NCBI GenBank assembly: GCA_002364975.1
Contig: DEYT01000017.1
Coordinates: 1 to 23,983 of the forward strand
DNA length: 23,983 nt
Direction: 5' to 3'
From: Opitutia bacterium UBA3151
Lineage (GTDB): Bacteria; Verrucomicrobiota; Verrucomicrobiia; Opitutales; Seribacteraceae
Shown: positions 1-6,181 of the stretch, one piece after another
Position numbering within the stretch: position 1 is the stretch's first letter
How the letters are laid out: each line of letters opens with the position of its first letter
Position numbers and translations under genes: made by a program
The notes under the pieces: model-generated
Seen by the model: only the letters and a program-made list of their open reading frames with translations
Databases searched by the model: none
Told to the model about the DNA's origin: nothing

Positions 1-16
1 TAAAATGCCAGTTGCG

Positions 17-56
17 CCAATAGATTTACTCTCCGTGGGTCCAATAAATTTACTCT
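17..56. repeat. Two-unit direct repeat, 24-bp period
   Basis: Two 16-bp units, CCAATAGATTTACTCT at 17-32 and CCAATAAATTTACTCT at 41-56, differ at one base and are separated by 8 bp. One plus-strand frame reads P-I-D-L-L-S then P-I-N-L-L-L, so this may be the decayed 3' end of a coding sequence rather than a regulatory iteron. It lies just upstream of the small exported protein gene at 90. A related string (GCGCCAATTGAATC...) occurs at about 355-370, after that gene. Function unknown. Confidence 0.45.
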
Positions 57-89
57 TGCGATACTTAAGATTCCCTGTGGAAATAATGC

Positions 90-335
90 ATGAAAAACAT
101 CGACTTAAGATCACTCCTTATCGGCATTCTTCTCACAACTACCGTTTTCTTTGGGATAGGAGCCACAAGCCCTGATGACAAATGGGACAAGCGTCAGCAG
201 TGGCAGGTGCGTTATTTCCAGGACTACGAAATTGGCTTATCTGCAACCCGAGGTTGGGAACCAATTAGTAGTCACATTAAAAAAGGAGGGCAGTTTGACG
301 AATACCACATACTCTGTAGAAAGCGTACTGATTAA
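90..335 (+). CDS. Small exported protein, DUF4177-like
   Basis: An 81-residue protein. Residues 1-26 form a signal peptide or membrane anchor: a basic start (MKNIDLR), a hydrophobic stretch (LLIGILLTTTVFFGIG) and an A-T-S cleavage-like site. The mature part has the pattern W-x-V ... E-I-G-L ... G-W-E-P-I ... Y-H-I-L-C-R-K-R, resembling the W-E-Y-x-V ... G-W-E-x-V ... Y-x-L-K-R layout of small DUF4177-type proteins. The start is ATG with a weak GGAA upstream; an ATG 5 bases earlier is out of frame. The gene stands alone and is followed by a strong hairpin. The last ~10 residues are unusual, and another frame stays open to 384, so a frameshift near the 3' end is possible. The role is unknown; it is probably periplasmic. 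Confidence 0.6.
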   Translation: MKNIDLRSLLIGILLTTTVFFGIGATSPDDKWDKRQQWQVRYFQDYEIGLSATRGWEPISSHIKKGGQFDEYHILCRKRTD

Positions 336-387
336 AAACGCCAATAGGACAATAGCGCCAATTGAATCAATACTTAGCTATTAAGCA

Positions 388-415
388 AAGAAGCCTACCA
401 TAAGGTAGGCTTCTT
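388..415. terminator. Perfect 12-bp hairpin, possible terminator
   Basis: AAGAAGCCTACC (388-399), loop ATAA, GGTAGGCTTCTT (404-415) is an uninterrupted 12-bp stem with a tetraloop. It lies ~50 bp downstream of the small exported gene ending at 335. Neither side carries a real T-tract, so it is not a textbook rho-independent terminator. It could be an RNA processing or stability element, or a bidirectional terminator using the terminal T-T pairs. Confidence 0.5.
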
Positions 416-416
416 A

Positions 417-433
417 AAAGCTTGATAAGCTTT
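417..433. repeat. Second small hairpin, 7-bp stem
   Basis: AAAGCTT (417-423), GAT loop, AAGCTTT (427-433) follows the 12-bp hairpin by one base, giving tandem stem-loops. The second stem ends in TTT, so the pair together may terminate plus-strand transcription. Confidence 0.35.
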
Positions 434-453
434 ACCGCTTAATATGCTTTAGT

Positions 454-890
454 AGGGGTACAGATTCCAGTTTGTTCAGAAAATTAATGAGTTGGTGGGA
501 TACGAACCGAACCAAATTGCAATGCCGTGAAGGATACGATGGCCCAAGTTATTGAGGAGACGATGGTTAGAATAATACACCGCTTTTTTCGCCAATGATG
601 CATTTTTAAAAATTTTAAAATAACTGTTCATCACAGATCAATTTAGTGTGTTAATAAAGGTAAGACCAGTGGTCGCGAAAGTCGTAATGACGGCGACCAT
701 GAATCCTGTATTTCGAAAAAATTGGTTGTCGTTAAACACGAAAAGTAAATCGTCACCGTTAAGATTTTAGATCACTCTGATTTAATTTATTTTCATCGAT
801 GCTTTTTAACTCGGAAGTATATTCCAAAACTGTTTGCAAGTACTGGCTGTGACTCCATCAACATCTCTGTAGTTGGAGTCGATCACCAGA
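454..890 (+). repeat. Diverged repeat copy A (inverted relative to copy B)
   Basis: This segment aligns end to end with the reverse complement of 1210-1642. The best block, 659-710 against the complement of 1382-1433, matches at 44 of 52 positions by eye, with most differences spaced as third-codon changes (GTC/GTT, ACG/ACT, GCG/GCA). A second clear block is 765-846 against 1248-1328. In the shared frame copy A encodes R-P-V-V-A-K-V-V-M-T-A-T-M-N-P but is broken by stops and a frameshift, for example the TAG following GATTT near 769. I infer an old duplicate of a once-coding unit, now decayed. No terminal inverted repeats, transposase or target duplication were recognised. Identity is lower in the first ~150 bp. 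Confidence 0.7.
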
Positions 891-1209
891 ATAGGTCCAA
901 GAGTAGAAAAAAGATCAATAAATAGGTGTGGCAGCATAAAAAAGTGCAACCAAACAAAAAATACTTAGTCTCAGGTGCAGACAGATTAAAATAATAGGTG
1001 TAGGCGGGTGAGATAACTCCAGAAAATGGATTTCTACCTGCATCAACCTACATATATTATGTTCATTTTTTTTATAACTCTTCCTTCCTTTTGTACTTTG
1101 GGGCAGGTAAAAGAATAGTTATGAATCATCCATGCAAAGATTCGTACGACAAAAGAAAACAGTATTTAATCGGGTGATATGTAAAATTTTTTTTAAGGAA
1201 GCCTCCTTA
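891..1209. other. Spacer between inverted copies, no gene seen
   Basis: About 320 bp of AT-rich sequence between the convergent copies A and B. No convincing reading frame is present on either strand. The string AATAGGTGT occurs twice (about 921 and 993) in similar surroundings. Nothing else is supported. Confidence 0.5.
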
Positions 1210-1642
1210 GATCATGGATTCAAACTAAAGAGTTGCGTGAGTCAAATCCAGTGCTTGCAAATAATTTTCGAATATCCTTCCAAGTTAAAAAGTCTCGATA
1301 AAATAATTTTAACCATAGTGATCTAAAATTTGAATGGGGACGATTTATCTCCATGCTAAATAACAAACAATGTTTCCAGATTATAGGATTTATGGTTGCA
1401 GTCATTATGACTTTCGCAACCACAGGACTTACCATCATTAATACAATTAATTGATTTGTGGTGAACCGAAGTAAGAAAAGCTTCAAAAATGGGTTAGTGG
1501 CAAAAAAACCATTGTATGATGATTCCTATCGTGTCCTTAAAAATCCTAGGTACTCAGATCCTTTCATAGGAATGCAATTGGGAGCCGTTCGTTTGCCACC
1601 AGTTCGCAATTTCTCTGATCAAACTAATTCTGTACCCCAACA
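1210..1642 (-). repeat. Diverged repeat copy B (inverted relative to copy A)
   Basis: The reverse complement matches 454-890 along its length, from GGGGTACAG (near 1639) to the CTTTAGTTTGA region near 1220. Copy B is better preserved: its minus-strand frame is open for 88 codons (1220-1486), whereas copy A is interrupted. The 5' part of the copy (1490-1642) has stops in every frame I tried. Copies A and B run toward each other with ~320 bp between them. Confidence 0.7.
1220..1486 (-). pseudogene. Decayed gene fragment inside repeat copy B
   Basis: An 88-codon open stretch whose central residues (S-P-V-V-A-K-V-I-M-T-A-T-I-N-P) are conserved with the broken copy A despite synonymous-looking DNA changes, which argues that the ancestral segment was translated in this frame. 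The C-terminal part (W-L-K-L-F-Y-R-D-F-L-T-W-K-D-I-R-K-L-F-A) looks protein-like and ends at a natural TGA. No start codon with a ribosome binding site is evident, and the upstream homologous sequence is interrupted. I do not recognise the family. It may be a remnant or a small unknown gene. Confidence 0.3.
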
Positions 1643-1667
1643 AATTCACAGTATACGGTAGGTTCTT

Positions 1668-1781
1668 CTAGTTCACTGTTCTTGCAGTCGACTTCATTCT
1701 TCTTCTCCTCACTCGCACATCATAAAGTCCGAATCCGTCCTCCTTGCCGTCCTTCCATTTTTGCTCGCTTTCTTTTGTCCT
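1668..1781 (-). pseudogene. Remnant of YwqK/MORN-like repeat protein
   Basis: A 38-codon open stretch on the minus strand contains Q-K-W-K-D-G-K-E-D-G-F-G-L-Y-D, close to the repeat unit of YwqK-type (MORN_2) proteins (x-W-K-D-G-K-x-D-G-x-x-x-x-Y). It has no start codon, stops flank it on both sides, and the residues after the repeat (R-R-R-R-M-K-S) do not continue the pattern. I infer a fragment of a decayed gene of the same broad family as the intact gene at 2995-3495. Confidence 0.4.
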
Positions 1782-1791
1782 TTAAATGCCT

Positions 1792-1813
1792 AGCGGTATG
1801 AAAACTTACCGCT
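1792..1813. repeat. 7-bp stem hairpin
   Basis: AGCGGTA (1792-1798), 8-nt loop, TACCGCT (1807-1813), a perfect stem followed by TTTG on the plus strand. It may be a weak terminator or a leftover structural element. No gene ends immediately beside it. Confidence 0.35.
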
Positions 1814-2225
1814 TTGTCAGTAAATAAAGTGTCAGAATTCATATGACCATGGATTTCATTTGCATTGTGGCTTTCCTAATCTGAAATGTGAAGACCAACG
1901 ATGATCTGTGACTGCCTGACTCCCTTCGTATCTGGATTTTATCAATTTTAACCACCTTTGTTTCTGCACCCAAAACTAAAGAGATAAGACGAGTAAGGAG
2001 AGTAAGATCGCTTTCACCATACAACCCAACCAACTATGCAGGTCGTCGTCAAGAATTGGCTTACATTATGCCTAAATAGGAAATTCATAAGCACCTTCAA
2101 AGTTACTTCTATTGAAATTTAGTTACTAAATTACAAGGTTATCCGACATTTTTCCGCCAAATTCATCAATGTGAAAATTTTAGTGGTCACTTTGCATTGT
2201 GAAAAAAGATTTAAGACAAAACAAA
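1814..2225. other. Gene-poor stretch with a possible gene end
   Basis: No complete gene is supported. A plus-strand frame is open from 1912 to a TAG at 2077-2079 and ends with a protein-like tail (Y-N-P-T-N-Y-A-G-R-R-Q-E-L-A-Y), suggesting the 3' end of a decayed gene; a TGA at 1909-1911 interrupts it. AATTTAG/TTA/CTAAATT (2116-2132) is a small perfect hairpin lying ~95 bp downstream of the minus-strand gene 2226-2423. The rest is AT-rich with nothing recognised. Confidence 0.4.
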
Positions 2226-2423
2226 TTAAGATAATCCCGATACCGCTACCATGACTTGGCACCAAAAATAAAAAGGGTCTTTATACTTAAAAACTTTTTC
2301 AACGGTTCGGTTAATACCATCATATTTCCAAACCCACCCTCTTTTTAACGATATGATTGATAATATTACTATCCATACCCCAAAAAATATGCCTAACAAA
2401 ATCTTCTCATTTTGATTTTCCAT
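2226..2423 (-). CDS. Small single-span membrane protein, unknown
   Basis: A 65-residue protein from the ATG at 2423. The frame also allows a TTG six codons earlier, but the ATG is preceded by GGGG a few bases upstream and begins a typical M-E-N-Q-N-E-K cytoplasmic tip. Residues ~7-26 form a membrane helix (LLGIFFGVWIVILSIISL). This is followed by K-R-G-W-V-W-K-Y-D-G-I-N-R-T and F-K-Y-K-D-P-F-Y-F-W, rich in aromatic residues, then a second short hydrophobic end. The composition is that of a real small membrane protein, and the W-x-x-x-D-G/P-x-Y-F-W layout occurs in uncharacterised short bacterial proteins. No operon partner. Function unknown. Confidence 0.55.
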   Translation of the reverse strand: MENQNEKILLGIFFGVWIVILSIISLKRGWVWKYDGINRTVEKVFKYKDPFYFWCQVMVAVSGLS

Positions 2424-2537
2424 CCCCAATGCGTAAACCAATCAAACACTGCATGCCATGGCTTTTCACCAAGTCTCGACTGGACATGATCAAGACAAAG
2501 GTCTTGCCTAGAAAGTAGAAGCATAAGAAAAGAATGA

Positions 2538-2825
2538 ATGGCAAAGACGAAAGAAGAAGTTTTTAAGGAATTTAAGTTAGATGTATACAAGCATTATCAA
2601 AACAGCGTCTCATTGTATATGCTATTGAGAATGGAGGCAGAGAAAGTTAAGCGTGAGATTAAGATAAATGCAGAGCAACATGATCCAAAGAGGATGGGTA
2701 GAGATTTGCATGATGCAAACATGGTGCAAATGTTTAGCAGTAGACTTATCGCCAATCTTGCAGACATAACAAGAGAATCTTTTGAGACTAAGAAAGAGCT
2801 TGGTACTACAGTAAAGACTGTTTAA
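2538..2825 (+). CDS. Small charged helical protein, hypothetical
   Basis: A 95-residue protein, strongly charged and predicted largely helical, with no signal peptide or membrane segment. It starts M-A-K-T-K-E-E-V-F-K-E-F-K and contains E-A-E-K-V-K-R-E-I-K-I-N-A-E-Q-H. It has only a weak purine-rich stretch (AAGAAAAGA) before the ATG, which overlaps an out-of-frame ATG four bases earlier. Amino-acid composition favours coding over the minus-strand alternative, which is cysteine-rich and lacks structure. It lies 170 bp before the YwqK-like gene. I do not recognise a family, and the gene could be spurious. Confidence 0.4.
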   Translation: MAKTKEEVFKEFKLDVYKHYQNSVSLYMLLRMEAEKVKREIKINAEQHDPKRMGRDLHDANMVQMFSSRLIANLADITRESFETKKELGTTVKTV

Positions 2826-2994
2826 AGAAAAGGGCCTGATTTTGATGATAGTGTTAAGTGTAAGGTTAAGGTCTTGGAGGAAAACCGAACAAGGTATTTT
2901 ATGGATCCTTACTTCAAGCATCTTATTAAACTTCTCCAATGCTTGAACTTGATCTCGCTTGCTCTTTGGGAGTCGGAGGGCTATCGAAATAGAG

Positions 2995-3495
2995 ATGCAT
3001 TACTTAATTGTAATCCTCTTCTTTATCCTGATTCAACAATACGGTTGCTCGGATCCAGCGGATACAAAACCTGAACCCCAAAATGATCAAGGTACACTTG
3101 CACGCCGGGAAAAGATAAAAATGCTTGAAGCTCAGGTTAAATCACTGCGGTGGGAAAATACCCGTCTTGCTTTGAAAGTTCGCACGGTTGATGGAAATAG
3201 AATGGTTAAGGATAAACCAACAGGACTTTGGCATTATGATGTCGAAAGAATTCCTTACACAGGAATGGTTGTGGAGAAATTTCCCGATGGTACCCCCCGA
3301 GCAGAAGCGAGTTTTATCAAAGGTAGAAAAGATGGAATGGAAAGATATTGGCACGCTAATGGTAAGCTCAAAGAAGAAAGTCACTGGTTTGACGGCCAAC
3401 CCGATGGAATCATGCAAACTTGGAAAGAAGAGGGAGAGGTCCAACGTATTGTTCGATTCAAAAGAGGTGAACTTATTGAAGTGCTCAAAGAATGA
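2995..3495 (+). CDS. YwqK-family (MORN-variant repeat) exported protein
   Basis: A 166-residue protein from ATG 2995, with GGAGG about 17 bases upstream; a TTG at 2959 would add 12 residues and spoil the signal sequence. Residues 2-16 are hydrophobic and end in Q-Q-Y-G-C-S-D, a cysteine suitable for lipidation but with a poor lipobox. A short coiled-coil-like stretch (L-E-A-Q-V-K-S-L-R-W-E-N) follows. The C-terminal half has MORN_2/YwqK repeats: Y-T-G-M-V ... F-P-D-G-T-P-R-A-E-A-S-F-I-K-G-R-K-D-G, W-H-A-N-G-K-L-K-E-E-S-H-W and F-D-G-Q-P-D-G. YwqK in Bacillus is annotated as an antitoxin, but such repeats in this phylum are mostly cell-envelope proteins of unknown role, and no toxin is adjacent. 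The gene converges on the minus-strand gene ending at 3513. Confidence 0.75.
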   Translation: MHYLIVILFFILIQQYGCSDPADTKPEPQNDQGTLARREKIKMLEAQVKSLRWENTRLALKVRTVDGNRMVKDKPTGLWHYDVERIPYTGMVVEKFPDGTPRAEASFIKGRKDGMERYWHANGKLKEESHWFDGQPDGIMQTWKEEGEVQRIVRFKRGELIEVLKE

Positions 3496-3512
3496 GCCGA
3501 GTTGGAAGTTCT

Positions 3513-4499
3513 TCAGTAAGGGTATTGAAGTCCACGGGGCAAGCGAACGAGTCCGATCCATCTAGGTCGTTCGCAAAAAATCGGCAAATCTGGAAGAGGG
3601 TATTGTTTCGGATTGGAAGGTGGGCGTAAATTTGTAAGTACTTGGGGCACTAATATTTGATAAGCTTCGGGGGGAGAACCATAAGCAAAAGTAAGAAGTA
3701 GATCATGCCTTTGATTTGGCCGATTAGTGTGATGGAAATCCAGAACGCGAATCTCTCCACCAGCACCTTTAAGGTCAGGGCAAAAATAATGGAGTTGATC
3801 TGGGGTATTGCGGTCAAAGCGAACAAGAATGTCTCCTTGTCCGGTACCATTTCCTAAAATTCCGGTTTTGTATTCTAAGTCAGAATCTTCAGAGTCCGTT
3901 CCAATCATAAATGCTTTCGAGTAAGTTTTGTTATCCAATCGCAGGCGGTAGTTAAGATTTCGGTCCAAATAAAGGGTTCTTGAACTGGAAGCATTATCAT
4001 CCAAGTCAGGATCTCCTTGAATGACAAAACGACCGTTTTGCCAAGACACAGGTAGAAGAATTTCAATTGCGATCAATTGAACGGTTTTCCACTGGATTTC
4101 ATATTCTCTGGCTTTTTTGAGAATGGGAAGCATGGCTTCTTCGTGAATGCGTTCGGGTGTGAAGCGGGAAAGGTGTCTCCATTCGTTTCTCCAATTATGC
4201 TTAAAAGCAAGTTCCCACCTTTGCTCAGCGTTACTTGCATCTTGTGGGAAAGGGAGCGAATGAATGCTGATCAAATCATTACGAAGGGATTGATTACGAA
4301 TATTTTGAAGCAAAAATTTAAAGTTCTCTTCAGAAATAGAAAAGATCGATGAATCGTACAGACTTTTAAAGTTATTGGTTCTAAAGGAGTCAAAAATCTT
4401 TCGACCAAGTGCTTCCTTTGGATGAACTTGGGCAGACAAAGTGGAAAATGTAAGTGCAATGATAAGGGTTGTGGATACCTTGAAGAACATACGATTCAT
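3513..4499 (-). CDS. Secreted protein of unknown function
   Basis: A 328-residue protein with a clear signal peptide (residues 1-24: M-N-R-M-F-F-K-V then a hydrophobic core ending L-S-A-Q). The first half is helical and charged (K-E-A-L-G-R-K-I-F-D-S-F, E-R-I-H-E-E-A-M-L-P-I-L-K-K). The second half is beta-like, with R-T-L-Y-L-D-R-N-L-N-Y-R-L-R and Y-K-T-G-I-L-G-N-G. I recognise no family. No Shine-Dalgarno precedes the ATG at 4499; an internal ATG three codons on is possible. The last ~20 codons overlap an 8-bp inverted repeat (3543-3574). Divergent from the LysR gene with a 112-bp gap, so a regulator-target relation is possible but unproven. Confidence 0.75.
   Translation of the reverse strand: MNRMFFKVSTTLIIALTFSTLSAQVHPKEALGRKIFDSFRTNNFKSLYDSSIFSISEENFKFLLQNIRNQSLRNDLISIHSLPFPQDASNAEQRWELAFKHNWRNEWRHLSRFTPERIHEEAMLPILKKAREYEIQWKTVQLIAIEILLPVSWQNGRFVIQGDPDLDDNASSSRTLYLDRNLNYRLRLDNKTYSKAFMIGTDSEDSDLEYKTGILGNGTGQGDILVRFDRNTPDQLHYFCPDLKGAGGEIRVLDFHHTNRPNQRHDLLLTFAYGSPPEAYQILVPQVLTNLRPPSNPKQYPLPDLPIFCERPRWIGLVRLPRGLQYPY
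3543..3574. repeat. 8-bp inverted repeat, 16-nt loop
   Basis: GCGAACGA (3543-3550) and TCGTTCGC (3567-3574) form a perfect stem inside the 3' end of the minus-strand secreted protein gene, 48 bp past the end of the plus-strand YwqK-like gene. On the plus strand it is followed by A's, so it is not a standard terminator for the upstream gene. It could reduce read-through between convergent genes. Confidence 0.35.
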
Positions 4500-4553
4500 T
4501 TTTACAGACTAGAGAATTCTATTAATCCTACAAGCAGTAAGAATTGTGAAATT

Positions 4554-4582
4554 TTGATCAAATTTGCGAAAAATTCTAGATA
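4554..4582 (+). promoter_or_regulatory. Putative sigma70-type promoter of the LysR gene
   Basis: TTGATC (4554-4559), 17-bp spacer, TAGATA (4577-4582), 29 bp before the lysR-type ATG. The -35 box sits inside a 10-bp palindrome TTTGATCAAA (4553-4562), a plausible regulator site in a divergent lysR-type arrangement. The -10 box is a poor match, so this is tentative. Confidence 0.3.
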
Positions 4583-4611
4583 TGGATCATGAATTGCATT
4601 AAAATGACAAA

Positions 4612-5538
4612 ATGAAAAGAAATGGCTTATTGGATAGCAGGCAATTAGAAGCTTTTGAAGTGCTTTGTTCGACGGGTAGTTTTACGGAAACTGCTAAGAG
4701 GTTGTTCCTGACCCAGTCCGCGGTGAGTCATTCGATGAAGTCCTTGGAAGATGAAGTAGGAAGTCAGCTTTTCAGAAGGCAAGGTAAGAAATTTTCGATT
4801 ACCGAAGCGGGGGACCGCTTATTGCGATTTGCTCGTCCATATCTAGCAGAAATGCAATCCCTACGCGATGAATTGAGTGGCTATGAAAAGTTTGGCTCCG
4901 GGCGTATTAGGCTGGGTGCCAGCCCTCAAGCATGCCGTTTTTTATTACCACCGATTCTCACGAAATTTAAGGAAGCACATCCGCATTGCAGGTTTGAAGT
5001 CAAGGCGGATGATACTCCGAAATGCTTGGAGATGTTGAATCAAGGAGAGATCGATTTGGCGGTGACTCTTGAACCGATCAAGAGCAATGAAATTGAATTC
5101 GTTCCTTGTTTTTCTGACGAATTGAGGTTGGTACTACTTCCTGACCATGATTGGTGCAAAAAAGGTAAGATTGATTGGGGCGAAGTGCACAATGAAAATT
5201 TTATCCTTTATAATCGTTCAAGTTATACCTTCCGGCTTTTAGACGATTATCTGGATGGCAAAGGTATCAAACTTAGTTCCTTCATGGAAATTAGCAGCCC
5301 CGAGGCAACGAAAGAACTGATTAAGGTTGGCATGGGAGTTGGTGTAATGGCTGGTTGGGCGGTGGAAGAGGAGTGTAAATGTGGAGAATTGAAAAGTTTG
5401 TCCCTTGGTATACCCAAATTGACTAGGACCTGGGGAATCTCGGTTCGTAAAGGCAGAAAACTTAACAGAGCAGAAAGAATTTTTATCAAAATCGGTGAAG
5501 AATCAGGTTGTCATTGGATGGTAAGCAAAGAGAGATAA
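4612..5538 (+). CDS. LysR-family transcriptional regulator
   Basis: A 308-residue protein, the usual length for the family. Residues 8-67 form the winged helix-turn-helix (R-Q-L-E-A-F-E-V-L ... G-S-F-T-E-T-A-K-R-L-F-L-T-Q-S-A-V-S-H-S-M-K-S-L-E ... L-F-R-R). Residues ~92-300 form the effector-binding domain, with G-R-I-R-L-G-A-S-P and G-E-I-D-L-A-V-T. Substrate and regulon cannot be read from sequence. By the usual LysR logic it may control the divergent secreted-protein gene (3513-4499) or itself. No Shine-Dalgarno is visible before the ATG at 4612. The downstream discoidin gene follows after 34 bp and could be co-transcribed. Confidence 0.93.
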   Translation: MKRNGLLDSRQLEAFEVLCSTGSFTETAKRLFLTQSAVSHSMKSLEDEVGSQLFRRQGKKFSITEAGDRLLRFARPYLAEMQSLRDELSGYEKFGSGRIRLGASPQACRFLLPPILTKFKEAHPHCRFEVKADDTPKCLEMLNQGEIDLAVTLEPIKSNEIEFVPCFSDELRLVLLPDHDWCKKGKIDWGEVHNENFILYNRSSYTFRLLDDYLDGKGIKLSSFMEISSPEATKELIKVGMGVGVMAGWAVEEECKCGELKSLSLGIPKLTRTWGISVRKGRKLNRAERIFIKIGEESGCHWMVSKER

Positions 5539-5572
5539 CGGTTTATTTCCATGTTGTTTTCTTGCAGGGAAG

Positions 5573-6136
5573 ATGAATTCCATACAAAAACAATGGATGA
5601 ATCTAAATCATAGACACCTTATATTGTTGATTCTTTCCTTTTCCATTTTCCAAATAAGTAAAGGTCAAGAGAGATCAATCTCGGGAGATTCTCGAAATTT
5701 CAAGCTCTGTCCGGTAAAAGAAGTTCAGTCTTCTCTGCCACCAACCATGGATTCTGGCCGTTATAGTGTCCAGAGACTCATTGATGGAAAACTTCCCAAA
5801 GATGGATGGAGATCGACTTGGACAGCATGGATGAAAAAGAACCCATCCCTAAGTTTTGATCTCGGTAGCGTACGTAGAATCGGCGTGCTTCGAATTTATT
5901 ATCAACCATGGGATCGATCCCAAGAACTTTCCAAGGTAAAGGTCGAAGTCAGCTTGGATAATCAAAAGTTTATGACTTTTAATGAATATACTGGATTTGT
6001 ATCTGAAAAGAGCAGAGGAGTTTGGGCAGAAATTGATCTTAAGGCGATTAAAGCCAAGTATTTTAGAATCACTCCTGATTATGACGGATGGGGAAATCAA
6101 TGGGGTGAGGTGGAATTTTGGGAAATTGTAAACTAA
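5573..6136 (+). CDS. Exported F5/8 type C (discoidin-like) domain protein
   Basis: A 187-residue protein. The N-terminal signal peptide (basic Q-K-Q-W ... R-H, hydrophobic L-I-L-L-I-L-S-F-S-I-F, ending near S-K-G-Q at ~32) indicates export. Residues ~55-187 match a discoidin/F5-8 type C beta-sandwich: L-I-D-G ... W-R-S-T-W-T-A-W, L-S-F-D-L-G-S-V-R-R-I-G-V-L-R-I-Y-Y, V-K-V-E-V-S-L-D-N-Q-K-F, A-K-Y-F-R-I-T-P and G-E-V-E-F-W-E. Such domains usually bind carbohydrate or surfaces. No catalytic domain is attached, so it may be a stand-alone adhesin or lectin. GGGAAG lies 3 bases before the ATG at 5573; a second ATG (5597) is also possible. It follows the LysR gene closely. Confidence 0.8.
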   Translation: MNSIQKQWMNLNHRHLILLILSFSIFQISKGQERSISGDSRNFKLCPVKEVQSSLPPTMDSGRYSVQRLIDGKLPKDGWRSTWTAWMKKNPSLSFDLGSVRRIGVLRIYYQPWDRSQELSKVKVEVSLDNQKFMTFNEYTGFVSEKSRGVWAEIDLKAIKAKYFRITPDYDGWGNQWGEVEFWEIVN

Positions 6137-6181
6137 TTCAATAGATTCACTTACGATTTATCCTAGTTTTACCTTACTAAG

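Noticed and set aside
490..515. tRNA 3'-end-like string (complement reads GGTTCG...CCCACCA)
   Set aside because: The T-loop is imperfect and no matching acceptor, anticodon or D arm is found within tRNA length on the minus strand. A degenerate fragment is possible but unsupported.
454..1642. Insertion sequence or CRISPR origin for the inverted copies
   Set aside because: No transposase, no clean terminal inverted repeats or target duplication, and only two diverged copies with no repeat-spacer periodicity.
2393..2590. 65-codon minus-strand reading frame upstream of the small membrane protein
   Set aside because: Overlaps the starts of two better candidates on both strands and has no ribosome site or recognisable composition.
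2622..2939. 105-codon minus-strand reading frame
   Set aside because: It overlaps the better plus-strand candidate at 2538-2825, is rich in cysteine and leucine without a recognisable membrane or domain pattern, and looks like an antisense shadow.
2874..3074. 66-codon plus-strand frame preceding the YwqK-like gene
   Set aside because: Overlaps the signal peptide coding region of that gene in a different frame, and the residues lack protein-like pattern.
2995..3495. Toxin-antitoxin locus
   Set aside because: YwqK-type repeats are sometimes labelled antitoxin, but no toxin-like gene is adjacent and the protein has an export signal, so no toxin-antitoxin call is made.
3543..3574. Rho-independent terminator between convergent genes
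   Set aside because: The stem is perfect, but the following bases are A-rich on the plus strand and not T-rich on the minus strand, and it lies inside coding sequence.
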